From the NCBI GenBank assembly GCA_023213395.1, contig CM041465.1, positions 123,821,741 through 123,885,740 of the forward strand: a stretch of DNA of 64,000 nucleotides, in the 5' to 3' direction. A program made the position numbers and the translations under genes. The notes beneath the pieces are model-generated. The model did no database searches, was not told where the DNA came from, and was given only the letters and a program-made list of their open reading frames with translations. This stretch comes from Cycas panzhihuaensis (taxonomy: Eukaryota > Cycadophyta). Below, piece by piece: positions 48,191 through 59,507 of the stretch. Each line of letters begins with the position of its first letter. Position 1 is the first letter of the stretch.

Positions 48191-49030
48191 AACTCCCTCC
48201 TATTAAACAATCTCATCAAAATAATCAAGCAAATCATGGTCAAGCGAAGGGTGACAAATGCCCTTCCACCCATGCCTCTACTTACTCTATCGGTATCCTG
48301 AACTCATCTCCCTTAGAAGAAGACCTTTTACCCGCTTCTTCTAACTTTACCCATTTTACCCCTATTGGTGTTGGAAGTTATGGGTACCTCGCCATGTTTA
48401 GTGAAAATGAGTTCGATGGTGAGGACGAGGAACTCCCTCACCCTGTTTCTCTTCTTAGCATTGGTGGGAGGCACTCCCCTCATTCCAGATCTTGACCTGG
48501 AACCTCTCTCATTGGAGAGACCAACTATTCTATTGTATCTCATGTTATCACTTGTATCGATCTGCCGATCCTCGAGTTTTCCCCTTCATTGCCTCCTATA
48601 GACAATGAATCAAGGGAACCTCCTTTTTACCTTCACGAGGAACCTCTCCTCGACTCTCCCATTGAGTCCTTTCGAGATGTTGGGTGATTTATTGACCACC
48701 GTGGTCCCGTCGCTTCTACTTCCTCTCATACCTTGTCTACTTCAAGTAAGGTCATCTATGAGGTGGATTACTTTGAGGATGATGAGGCTCTACTTGAGTA
48801 CTTAGCAGGCTCTGTGCCTAACCTTCCTTTCGGTCACCATAGACTTAGCCACCGGAAGGTCTTAGCAATTGGATCTACCCTAGACAATCTAATCCCATCA
48901 CTTATTTCGCCTCTTCCTGTTGACCTTGCCCCCCTTCATTTTGAGGAAGGGAATTCTATGTATATGGGGGCAACCCAGGACATAATCCTTGCCCCAAGCA
49001 AAGTCATTAAGGTTGGGGCGAAATGTTCTC
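48191..49030 (+). pseudogene. TAT-F protease-RT spacer
   Basis: Acidic, Ser/Pro-rich sequence with repeated E-E-L-P-like stretches and no recognised enzyme motif, as usual between protease and RT in Tat elements. Ends in YSLLFWEC and then RT. Frame shifts at least once. Confidence 0.6.
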
Positions 49031-49840
49031 CTAATGAAATAAGGGAGTATTCCCTTCTGTTCTGGGAGTGTTGAGATGTTTTTACGTGGGACTATTCTGA
49101 CATGAAGGGAACCAACCCCTCCATTGTCACCCACAACCTTACCACAGTCCCTCGCGCTTACCTTATACATCAGAAATAATGCCCACTTCACCCCAAACTC
49201 TCAGTCATCGTTAAGATAGAGGTTGATAAACTCCTTGACGCAGAACTAATCACTTCCATCGACTACCCTAAATAGGTATCTAACATTGTCCCCATTACTA
49301 AAAAGAATAGGACCATCTTGATATGTGTTGATTTCTGTGACATTAACAACACATGTCCTAAGGACAATTTCCCACTCCCTTTTATCGATCAGATCATTGA
49401 TCAAACCACTAGATTTGAAGTTATGTCCTTAATGGATGGCTTCTCCAGTTATAACTAGATCCAAATCTCCCCCGAAGACCATCATAAGATCGCCTTTACT
49501 ATTCTGTGGGGTCCTTTCACCTATAAGGTAATGCCTTTCGAACTTAAGAATGCATGCGTCACTTATCAAAGGGTGATGCATTTCATCTTCCATGATCTTA
49601 TCAAAAAATCTTTGGAAGTCTTCATGGATGATATGATGGGTCTCTCGCGCATTAGAGCTCATCATCCTATTGACTTACAACCATCTTTATGTGGCGCCGC
49701 AAGTACCATGTAAGCCTCAATCTGCTCAAATGCGTGTTTGTTGTCACTTCTAGCAAACTCCTTGGTTTCCTTGTGTCGAAACAAGGAATTTAGATTGACC
49801 CAAATAAAGTCAAGGCTATCCTTGACATGCCGTCTACTAA
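49031..49840 (+). pseudogene. TAT-F reverse transcriptase
   Basis: VFTWDYSDMKG, IEVDKLLDAELITSIDYPK-stop-VSNIVPITKKN, ICVDFCDINNTCPKDNFPLP, SLMDGFSSYN-stop-IQISPED, VMPFELKNACVTYQRVMH, then EVFMDDMM with FMDD at 49621-49632. All gypsy RT blocks are in order and both catalytic Asp remain. Confidence 0.92.
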
Positions 49841-50460
49841 AACTTAATGACAGATTAAGTTATTTTTAGGAAGGCTTGGATTCCTTAGGCACTTTCTGGA
49901 AAACTTCACCATAAATGCTAAACCACTTGCCAACCTATTAAAGAAAGAAGCCCCATTTGTTTGGTCTTTTAAGGCCCAACAAGCCTTCAAAGTGCTTAAT
50001 GAAGCCCTCACTTCTACTCTGACATTGGTACCCCCTCTCTTCGATAGGCCCTTTGTCCCACACACCTTAGCAATTGATGAATCTTTGGGTGCCATGTTAG
50101 CCCAGGAGGATGATTCAGGAACCAAGAGAGCCATCTACTTCATTAGCTGCACCCTCGTGGCTGCCAAACTTAATTATTCTCCTACCGAAAAGGAATGCCT
50201 CTCCTTGGTATACGCGACTAAGAAGTTTAGGAACTACTTACTTGGGAATATCACTAAGGTGATCATTCAGTTCGATCCCTTGCGTTTCTTACTCACTCGA
50301 TCCAGGCACGGCAGGCGGGGCGGTGGGTGAGCCATTCTCCTTTAGGAATTCGATCTCTAAATCGTCAATAGGAAATCGAAGAAGGGGATGGTAGTGGCAG
50401 AATAGCTTGCAGATGCCCCTATCTCCAACTTGTTTGGTATTCCTGTAGATGATTCTCTCC
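49841..50460 (+). pseudogene. TAT-F RT-linked RNase H
   Basis: LFLGRLGFLRHFLENF (connection), FVWSFKAQQAFKVLNEAL, AIDESLGAMLAQED, AIYFISCTLVAAKLNYSPTE, KECLSLVYATKKFRNYLLG, and after a frameshift KKGMVVAE-stop-LADAPIS before integrase. This is the ordinary gypsy RNase H; no second RNase H sits between it and integrase, although another is found at 55664. Confidence 0.87.
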
Positions 50461-51770
50461 TTGATGAACCTATCTTGATCATTCAAGATTCTACCCCCCA
50501 TCCACTCGCTAATAGTGAGTGGTATGGTGACATTGTATGGTACCTCATCGAGTAGAAATACCACCCAGAAGCTAGTAATAAAGTTAAGTCACAAATTTAG
50601 ACCACCACCGGGCAATACTTCCTCATGGATAAAGTATTGTACAAGAGATCCTTTGACAGGATCCTTCTTCGCTATGTCACTCCTGACGAAGCAGACCAAT
50701 TACTCTATGAATGCCATAATGACATTTACAGGGGCCACTTTAGGGGCTAATCCATGGTACAAAGGATCCTCTGTATGGGCTATTATTGGCCGTCCCTCTT
50801 CAAGGACACCCATGCCTATGTGCTGAGATGTCAACGATGCCAAGAATATGCCAACATCACCCATGTGCCTTTTGAGGCTCTTCATCCCATTGTATCTCTA
50901 TGGCCCTTCACCCAATGGGGTTTGGACCTTATTGGGGCTATATCACTACCCTCTTCATCATATTACAAGTTCATCTTAACTGCCATGGAGTACTTTATGA
51001 AATGGGCAGAAGCAATCCCTCTAATTACTACTCCTGGTAAGACAATAGCCACCTTCATCTATCAGCATATTATTTGCTGCTTCAGAATTCTGAAAGTCTT
51101 GATCACAGACAATGGAACTCTATTTTGTAATAATGAGATAGACAAACTTTGTGAGAAATTCATAATTTCCTACAAGACCTTATACGCTTATTACCCCTAG
51201 GCCAATGGCTAGGTTAAATCATTCAATAAAACTCTCATCAATATCCTAAAGAAAACTATTACCCAATCTTAGAGAGATTGGCACCTCAAGTTCCCTTCTT
51301 CCCTATGGGCGTATCACATCTCTATCAACACAGCTACAGGAATGACTTTGTTCTCCCTAGTCTACGGGACCAAGGCAATACTCCCATTGGAAGTGGAGAT
51401 CCCTTCTCTACAAGTTTTCCTTTGAGGTCTTATTGATGATGAGTCTATCCATGAGGCTTGCCTCCTAGACCTCGAAGCCTTAGACGAGAGATGGTTAGCC
51501 ACTTACTAGGCGAATCTCGCATCTAAGGCCCACTCATAAAGGACCTATGATAAACATCTTCATTCTCATCCTTTACATCCTAGGGACCAAGTTCTCAAAC
51601 TAGAATATCCTCACAATCGCTTGACCAAATTTAGACCTAAACGGGTTGGCCCCTTTGTCGTTCTCGAGAGTCTTAATAACGATGCTCACAGGATTGCCAC
51701 CCTGGAAGGTCTCGAATTCAAGAAAGCCATTAACAGGAAATTCCTTAAGAAATTCTATGCATGACTATTC
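50461..51770 (+). pseudogene. TAT-F integrase and end of pol
   Basis: Zinc finger LLYECHNDIYRGHFRG ... VLRCQRCQEYAN (50704-50850, intact H-H-C-C). Core FTQWGLDLIGAI (first Asp), KVLITDNGTLFCNNE (second Asp), and ANG-stop-VKSFNKTL near 51205, where the catalytic Glu codon is AAA (Lys). The tail ends KFRPKRVGPFVVL and INRKFLKKFYA before TGA near 51763, a common Tat pol end. Confidence 0.9.
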
Positions 51771-52361
51771 CATTTCTTTCTTTTTACGCTCTGAAATGAG
51801 CTTAAACTACCATCCTAAGTGTGTCTCCATTCCTCTTAGTCATAAGCAGGATGGTTGCTTAGGGTGGCCTTCCTGTTCCTTTTGGGTTCCTCTTGTGGAA
51901 CCCCTTATCCCCCCTTCTTTTGGGGACCTCGTCCTCCTATTTGGGTACATTCCCCAATTAGGACGATGTGTGGGAGTGTTGTTACTCCCTCATCATTAGT
52001 GCTTCCTTTGCATATCCTGCTATGCTCTCACATGGATGTGTGTTGCCTGATCTCTTAGCCTCATATACGTTTATCACCGTTACTCATAGTGATCATGTGT
52101 ACTTCCACTAAGAATATGGCCCTGCATAAAAGGAAGTATGTTTATCTCAAACAAATATCATAGCATAAAGTCATACAATAATCAATCAGGAATATCATAA
52201 CATATCCCTTCTCATGCATCCGTGCACCCTCATACATATACATACATACACATACAAGCAAAAATAAACATGCATCATCCATCGTGTGTTATATACGCAT
52301 CATCATATATCAAATGGGGTATCAATGGCCCCACCTATATACATAAAACAAACATCATGTA
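51771..52361. other. Between TAT-F pol and the antisense gene
   Basis: 590 bp with no recognised domain. A CATACATATACATACA microsatellite-like patch lies at 52230-52256. It would hold the ends of both the sense pol transcript and the antisense transcript; no clear polyadenylation signal was identified. Confidence 0.5.
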
Positions 52362-54535
52362 TCATATCATATAACTGGTATGGTACATCATCCGTGGTAA
52401 GCTGGAATCCTTACAGGGAGGAATACAGTCATGTGGAAACATATGGTGACTCTCTGGAGGTCTGTGCTTTCCCCTTGTCAAATCAAAACTACTACATCCT
52501 ACTGTTGCTGCCCTGCTCCTCGGGTATCGCCTCCTGGCATATGTGATCTCTCTCCTGGGGACCACATGCCTCCCAAACTCCTCCTCAGTCTCCAGGAGCT
52601 CCCTGCCTTGTTCCCCTCATCTCGTGGCCTCCTTAGGGTTGTCATCGCTGTGTGGGTATGCGTCCTGCTCTGTGATGACCTCGATACCACCTGGTCTACC
52701 AGCCGATCGTATCATGCCTAGATATGATCTCTCTCACTCTCCACACTCTAAAGTCTCTCCTCCATACTCTAGAATCTCTCTTCCAACCCTCGGAGATGCT
52801 CCTCCAGCACCGCCATCCTAATCTGGCTCTCTGGGTCTCCACCTACACCCATTGTACCTCCAGTACTTGTACTCAATCTCATAAAGAATCTCTCTCTACC
52901 CTGGTCTCCTCTAGCTCACTCTATAGCCATCCCGTACGTGCCTTATGCTCCTAGGACTTGGCTATCCATATGTCCCTCACCCTAACCAATGGGGCAAAAG
53001 CTACTATGTGGGTTCATGCCGATCTGGGCTCCTCTCCTACCTGGATGGGAGGCTACCCCTCTATGTAGGCTTGGTGGAACATCTCCCAGACTATGGCCTC
53101 TACCAATCTCTGGATCTCGCTTACTCCTGCAAAGTCTAACATGTCATATGTCAGTACATGGTGCTATATATCAAACCAAAGTTAAATAACTAAGCATCTG
53201 GCTATCGAAAGGACGATAAGAAAAGGTAGTGTCTCACTTGCTAGGGCTACTGGCTCCTTGACTCTAATGACAACCTCCTCCTCAGGTGCTCCACCAGTTA
53301 CTGGTACCTCCTCCTCCTTTGGTACCACCTCAATAACTACCTCGGCTATTGGGACATCTCCTCCTTCCTCTACTGGCGTAGTTGCCATCCTTGATCTACT
53401 CACAATCCTCAGCCTCCTGGCTTGTGTTAATGGGCCTCTAGCCTACTCTGCAACTCCGGATGAGCTAGCCTCTACTCCCGTGGCTCCAGACAGTCCTGCC
53501 TCTCCTCTTACGTCTCTAGACAGGCCAACCCCATTACCATCATTACCTCTATTATCATCCTCGCCAGGAGCAACTCTGGCTCCTCCTACCTCGTCATCAC
53601 TGCTACACCTCATCCCTCCATATCGATCGGCTATGCGGTCTGCCATGGTGAGGAGGTTCAGTAATGTAACCTCCATTGAGCGACAGGCGTACACCTAGTC
53701 CTCAGTCCCCCTGAAACGGGTCTGCCACCTATGGACCATGGGATCCCACTCTGAAATAGGGTGTGGTCCTCCTATGGATGCCACCACACTGAAGTGGTAA
53801 AAAGACCAACATTATAATAGCATGCTATATGACAAACCACCTCTCCTCGTCACCTTGATAGCATCTAATTGGGCCACTAGCTTCATCGCTATCAAGGTTA
53901 CCCAGTCGAGCCTCTCTCTGACCTCGCATCTTCGTACTGCATCTATCCACCTGGCAGGTATATCCCTATAGTTCTGTTTCTGGGATATCCAGAATAGAAT
54001 ACACAAAGTGATTAGCTTCCTCACTCGAGGAACTCCATACAAAACCATGTTCTGTAGAGGTATCCATCGCCTCTCCCACCTGTCATGTCTAGTGAAAAAT
54101 GTAGCCGCCTCCCTGTGTTCTGCCTCATTGCTAGGTAATGCCCCTAATGATATCAGCTTGCCTGTCGTTGGCACTCCTAAAATCCTCCATATATCTCTGG
54201 GTGTCACTGTAACATCCCCTACCTCGGGGAGGTGGAATACATGCCTCCGCCTATCCTAGTGTGAGACTATATCCACCAAAAGTCACTGATATGACATGTA
54301 TTGTGGTGTATGTATGACCTTTAGCAGGCCACACCATGCTAAAACCTATTTGTCCCCTCGGGACATTATCTCTATAAAGCTCAACATGGCCATCCCTATG
54401 TTTTCACGGTTCTCCACCATGATAACTGCCTGCAAAATCCCAGAAATCAGTCAAAACCTATCCAAGTTTACTTATTAGTCCTTAGGACTGCCTCTCCCTC
54501 CTCTCGGATCGGTATTTGGCTCTCCTTTGTGCCAT
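52362..54535 (-). pseudogene. Antisense gene in TAT-F: plant-mobile-domain-like plus coiled coil
   Basis: Minus strand, opposite to the element. ATG at 54535 opens MAQRRAKYRSERRER. From about 54430 to 53182 one frame runs on, interrupted by stops at mostly Gln/Trp-type positions: LLVDIVSH, RRRHVFHLPEVGDVTVTPRD and IWRILGVPTTG, resembling the plant mobile domain (F-H-L-P-x-G-E-x-T-x-T-x-x-D-x-x-x-L-G-x-P), then RWIDAVRRCEVRERLDWV, a Gly/Asp/Glu-rich linker and VVPKEEEVPVTGGAPEEE. After an intron (53237-53127) a heptad-rich coiled coil (LEETRVERDSL, VLEEHLRGLEERF) and a basic end (ARRRYPRSRAATV) follow, with two frameshifts. About 680 codons when intact. Function unknown; neither a gag nor a pol part. 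Confidence 0.7.
53127..53237 (-). other. Predicted spliceosomal intron in the antisense gene
   Basis: Minus strand: donor GCAA|GTGAGAC at 53237, acceptor TTTGCAG|GAGTAAGC at 53127, 111 bp, with CTGACAT as a possible branch site 20-odd bases upstream of the acceptor. The exon before ends after the first base of a codon and the exon after supplies the other two, joining ...VALA to R then VSEIQRLV in frame. Without splicing the frame stops at TAA inside the intron. Confidence 0.65.
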
Positions 54536-55663
54536 CTTTTCTTTTTCAGTGATTTTAGCTTTGCACCACACTAAACTTCACGGTACTACGAAGTTTAGCT
54601 AGGGTCCCAGGGCAATTGGGGCCCCTCGGCAAAGACCATAGCATCGCGATCTTTGCTGCAGTGTGAATGTCACCCCCCCAAAATAGGGGGTTTCTTGCCT
54701 AAAAAACCAAATTTATTTGCCCCAGTGAGCTACACTTAGGCTCACTCGGACTAGGGCTACCTAATACCCCAGTCCCACCTCTCGTTGGGTCTAGTTTGGA
54801 CTCCAGGAGATCGCTTGTTTACCCTTAAGGGGCCCAAAACTACTCTAAAAATCACAAAAAGTAATGAAATTCAATGTATGAAATGGGGTTGGGTTTAGAT
54901 GATCCACTCACTAGATCCGGTCTCACCATCACCATCTCGTCACTCTAGTCCTGTTGACTATCTTCGCACCTCAATCCAATGGTCAGATCTCCTGCTATGT
55001 CTCCTCGAAGTTGGGTAGTGCTTCGCTACATAAGGGAAGGGCTCTAAAATCGTTCGTGAGCCCATGAAAATGAATTCCATTTTCATCAAGTTTCCTTATA
55101 TAGGTGGGGGCCCCAATGAGCTCTTCCTCCATTTCCTTCACCATGACAGCCCTCAGGGCTATCTTTCATCCCTGACTACTATTGCCTTCTGGCCCTGGCT
55201 CCCATTTCTCTCCTATGATCTCTGTTTTACTCACTCTTTCAGATGCATTTATGGTGCCTTACCTAGCGTCTTCTGCGAGGTCCCTTCCATCTCGTTTTAT
55301 GCGTCATCTCCATGCATGCCTAAGTTTATACTCGTTTGGCTCATTTTTCCATCCTAGATTCATTTTTGCTAACCTTCATGCTCTTGAGGTCCCTAGAGGG
55401 AGCATCCCCTCCATTTGATATCGTATTTTACTTTCTTAAGCAACCTTTGGCACCCCAGGGTGCCTTTTTAGTCACCTGCTCTCTCCTAGTGATCGGATAG
55501 TCTACTCCTATCCTTGGGTAGCCTTGTCATCGGGTCCTCTTACCCTTCATGGCCTTTACCACCAACTATTTGAGCTTCTTAGAATTACTCTACATCATCG
55601 TGTCCCTTATATATTACCGACTTTATCACCTCTTTTCCCGCTAGGGCACTTTGCTTTACACTT
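54536..55663. other. Divergent spacer of TAT-F with hairpins
   Basis: 1.1 kb between the antisense start and the RNase H domain. Contains the shared hairpin CTAAACTT/AAGTTTAG (54571-54598), a GGGGCCCC palindrome, a second hairpin GCAAAGA/TCTTTGC (54629-54656) and a run of C (about 54673). Open frames at 55064-55418 show no motif. It could hold the antisense promoter; inferred only. Confidence 0.5.
54571..54598. promoter_or_regulatory. Hairpin upstream of antisense gene, shared with LTR
   Basis: CTAAACTTCACGGTACTACG followed by AAGTTTAG. Same core (TAAACTT-x-ACGGTAC-x-AAGTTTA) as the LTR hairpins at 42483-42510 and 57046-57073. It lies 36-63 bases upstream of the antisense ATG. Confidence 0.6.
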
Positions 55664-56083
55664 ATGGCACTCCATATTTTTACCGACGGTGGAAGCTGTG
55701 GTAATCCTAGTCCTTCTACTACCACATGGATTCTTCGCGACCCTTTTGGATACGATTTCTTGTATTCTAGAATCTTCCTCCCCGAGGCCACCAATAACAA
55801 AGCTGAGCATACGATTGTTATTGAGGCTTTCACTAATGCACTACATTTCCACCACGGACCCATCATCCTCTTTTGCAACTCCCAGGTTATGGTGTCTCAT
55901 CTCACCCAGGTCTACCAGGTGCGATGCCCATGCCTGAGAGCTATCACTTTGACTGCCAGGTCCCTATTGGCTTGTTTTTCATCCATCTATATCCAACACA
56001 TCCCTTGGGCCCTTAACACTAAGGCTGACAGCCTCATCTACCTCATCCTTAAGTGTCGTCTCCCTCTCCTTGATGACCACTTG
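55664..56083 (+). pseudogene. Separate RNase H domain (aRNH type) in TAT-F 3' region
   Basis: ATG 55664 opens a 140-codon frame without stops: MALHIFTDGGSCGNPSPSTT (first Asp), TNNKAEHTIVIEAFTNAL (Glu), IILFCNSQVMVSHL, where the third catalytic residue is Asn (family D-S-Q/E), and IPWALNTKADSLIYLIL (the N-x-x-A-D end motif). This is the stand-alone RNase HI type, distinct from the RT-linked RNase H at 49841-50460. Tat elements are known for a second 'archaeal-type' RNase H; here it is about 3.9 kb downstream of integrase, beyond the antisense gene. Upstream the frame is open for at least eight codons, so it may be a piece of a longer protein. Confidence 0.82.
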
Positions 56084-56504
56084 TGAGAGACTTGTCTAGT
56101 CGTCCTATCACCCAAGTCTCAGGCCATCTTGCACTTCACCTTGTGATCCATTCGCACCTCTAAAAGCTAGCTGCTAATGAGGTTAAACTATGGTAACCAT
56201 TAGGCTTGCTCGTTCACTCTTTCCTTTGTTATCATTACACCTTCCCTTTGCACTCTCACGATGGGGGCATCCCCTTCATCTGTCATAGTCTTCGGTCGAT
56301 TCTCGAGTGGTACATAGGCAATCCCTATGTGGTCTCCACCCCTATTCTCATATCCACATATTCTGCCATGACACTCATTGGCACCCTTGGCTCTTATTAT
56401 GATTATGATTGTTACATATGCACATGCGACTAATGATTTTTATTGCTAGCATTTACCATTGAACCATGCTTCCAAGCAGTGAGGCTCTATTGCCAAGGGT
56501 GCAG
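56084..56504 (+). other. TAT-F 3' untranslated region and purine tract
   Basis: An open frame at 56206-56433 shows no motif. The element interior ends CCAAGGGTGCAG directly before the 3' LTR's TG at 56505; this short purine-rich stretch is the candidate plus-strand primer. Confidence 0.55.
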
Positions 56505-59502
56505 TGTTTCCTGGCTACCAAGAATGGGTATAGATAGATTGACTCAGGTAAGCATAGGTATGCGTCTCTCTATCTTGGCTACTTCATAGATCGTAGATTG
56601 AAGCATTGGTTAGATCGCATGATTGATTGGCTCATCTTTATGATTGATTATGCATTTCTGCTAGAACATCTTGCATGTCCATAGCCTATGATGACCCATG
56701 GGACCTACCTCTCTGTGAGGTAGGAATCCCCATAGTACTCTACAACCCTCTGAATCACCTCCATGTCACCTCAAGCCTCACCCAACTCGTGTAATCCACT
56801 CACACCATGGTCACCTATTGCAACTCTTGACATCTCACTAGGGGTTATTGATATTTTATACCCTTTCATAGTATTTCTAGGAATCCCACCTCTTGATGTC
56901 CTATCTAGTCTAGCTAACATATCTACTTGGACTATCCTCAATCACTTGGACAAGAGGGCTAGCCCCTCCTAGACCTAGAACATCTGTATTTGGGGCTTCC
57001 AGAACCCTCACCATTGCTTTTATGGCATTCTAGTCTTACGCCGCTGTAAACTTAGTAGTACCGCAAAGTTTACTACGATGCGACTGTTTCACATTTTTTT
57101 TTTTAACCGTCGCGGTAATTCTCACCTTTTTTGTGGAACTTCCACATGGATTAGTCATCAAATCATCTCCAGCCTAACCCTAATCGCTCAATTAGGGTTA
57201 AGGTAGGTATAAATCCCAAAAATAACCTCATTTTACCTCTATAACAACTCTCTTTAATAACTTCTTCCTCACTTCTTCATAGGAACTCTCTGCAGAATGC
57301 CTATCATACTTGAGTTTCTATTACTCTAGCCTAAAACTCACTTATTGCAGCATTGTTTCGTAGCAGCAAGCTCCTCCACCAGTGCCTCCAAGCACAGGTC
57401 CATGCCTAGGTGAGGCCTCCACGCTCCTTTCTCAGTCTTCAATAAGCATACTCCTCCTGCAACTCAAAGAAAGCCTGTAAGCTCCTCCAACCTATCACTT
57501 TTTACTATCTACAGGGATATACCTACTTCTTACATAGCCTAGAAGGTGTTCCACACCTTTTACCCCCTTCTATTTTGAGTTTGCTTGGTAAACGCAGGAC
57601 CTTTAGGCATATAAATCATTTCTTTGTATTTTGCTACATGAAAACGCCATTGTTTTCCATTTACTGTTCTTATACCCTAGTCATCTCTCAACCTCCTCTC
57701 ATTTTCTCCAAGAAGGCTATGGGAGAGGGTTCACAAGGTATGAGTAGAAGGATGCAAGGTAGGATCCGTACCCACTAAGCCTGATCCTTAAGGGCAAACC
57801 CCTACTCCTCCTTCCTCTCCTTCATCCGTGCCTTCCTTGGGCCATCTGGGAGCCTTTGAAATTGAGCTAGCCCTGGGTTTTAGCGTATGCAACACTTGTT
57901 ACACTAATCTCAGCCCTGCACATTCCCCTTTTGGGCCTCTCTTTCAACCCTTAACAATGCTTAATACTCTTTTTGGGCTTTAGCGTAACCTGCGTTGCAA
58001 TTTACTACCTGTAGCATTCTTGCAATGTAGGTGGCTTCCGTAATCCTTACAACATTCATTTCCCTTTTTATATTTTGCTCATAGGTTGTTCAGATCTGCT
58101 ATTCCCTACATCTTGGGCAGTGCAGAGGTGTGTTGGTAGGAGGGTTAGCCATTCCAAGGCTAACCTCCTCTTTGCTTGACATGCGTTGGTGCTTTCTTTA
58201 AGGCTTTGAAGAGTTGTTCTTTGTGGTGGATTGACTAACATTACACGCTATATTTCAGCACTTGTTTTTATATTGTTGTACATATATCTATTTTTCTTCT
58301 TGGTAGCCCCTCTTGGGAGGGTGAAGATCTTTATGGATGTAAGTTATGCATCGATACTTGTGAGGAGAAGGAAACATCCCAATCTAGGTAAACCCTTACC
58401 CTCTTCTTTTTCTTTATCACTTCTCTGCTTTCTTGCATATGCATTTGCTTTCTTTTCCTTCCCATTTCGCTTCTCTCTTTACACAGGGAAGGTAAGGAAG
58501 CCCCACTCTGTCTTCGCCCTGCTAACGATTATGTATCAAGCAAGGACATGAAGACATAAGTGGCGCATGAGCAAAAGTTCTCTTCTGGCTGTGTGACGTT
58601 CTAGGTATGCACCATACCCTCTTGCTTAGCTCTTCCCTTCCTTGTTGCCACTAGGTGTGTATTCTTGCTTGACAAACGACATAAAGGAGAAGGATAATAA
58701 TTTGCTTACACACATTCATCTTGCATCCATACATTGCATGAGTACTTTCATAGGAAATATGCATCTCAGGGATTACACTCCCCCCTTTCCTCTTCTCACC
58801 GAATTGTAAATATCCCCTTAGTGGTGCATCATCATGTTGGTATGCATGCTTATGTGTGTATGAAACATTTCTTTTCCTTAAGCTTTCATTGGTAAAAAGA
58901 AAAGAGAGAGAGGGAGAGTAGTTTATGTGTTTTTCTTTCTTTAAAAGCATACACAATGTCACTTTTGCTACCATTACCTCTACATTTCACATCTTCAACT
59001 GGTACACATGTAACCTTCCTTGCCCTTGCCAAGGTTTGTGCCTCACTTCTTTGCACTGTAGGAAAGATTCCTCTTTTTCCACCCTCCTTCTGTTCCTTTA
59101 GGCCTACCCTAGCTTTGTTGACCTAGGGTTCCCCACTTGCACCTATTGTACACTCTTTTATCACCCATCCATGCCTGCCACACTTGTATCACGTTCCTTG
59201 CTCATAAGGGACCTCTCCCTCTATGGGTTTTCCTTTTTCCTTTTAGCTATCCAAGGGTGGGGGGACCTCACCTCTTGGGGCTATCCAAGATACCTCTCTC
59301 GTATCTCACCTACCGAACCAAAGAACCAAGCTACTTTGAGGAAGTCGTGCACCATTCGTGGGTCCTGAATCTTGGTTCTAACGTACAGACACCCTGTGTG
59401 GTGTTTTCTTCCACTTGTAGAATTATACTTATATTGTAGATTTTACTGTTGACTACCCTAACCCCTATTGAGTGTAGTTACCATCCCATATATGTAATTC
59501 TA
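56505..59502 (+). repeat. TAT-F 3' LTR (2998 bp)
   Basis: Begins TGTTTCCTGGCTACC; ends GTAATTCTA, followed by GGTTC (59503-59507), the partner of GGATC at 41934-41938. Contains the TATA box at 57208-57214 and the hairpin at 57046-57073. Lengths of the two LTRs differ by 2 bases. Confidence 0.92.
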
Positions 59503-59507
59503 GGTTC

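Larger units (their letters stand above)
41939..59502 (+). mobile_element. TAT-F: giant Ty3/gypsy element (Tat/Ogre-like) with extra genes
   Basis: 17,564 bp. LTRs of 3.0 kb (41939-44938 and 56505-59502), primer site 44940-44957, gag, protease of D-N-G-S type, RT, RNase H, integrase, then an antisense gene and a second RNase H domain before the 3' LTR. Flanking five-mers GGATC (41934-41938) and GGTTC (59503-59507) differ by one base; removing one restores the COP-E RNase H register (K-Y-G-L-L-Y next to P-N-S). LTR length, the V-D-N-G-S-S protease motif and the L-L-x-R-P-W motif point to the Tat lineage. All frames carry stops. Confidence 0.88.

Noticed and set aside
53258-53698. Plus-strand 146-codon Ser/Thr/Pro-rich open frame
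   Set aside because: Complement of the acidic linker of the antisense gene; the minus-strand frame links to recognisable domains on both sides, this one does not.
54430-54475. A first intron in the antisense gene (donor GTAAACTTGG near 54470, acceptor TTTTGCAG near 54434)
   Set aside because: The borders look plausible but the codon phase does not join without a further indel and a stop precedes the donor, so it is not called as a feature.
55524-55937. 137-codon plus-strand frame overlapping the second RNase H, and the minus-strand frame 55585-55878
   Set aside because: Both overlap the RNase H frame that starts at 55664, which alone shows conserved catalytic motifs.
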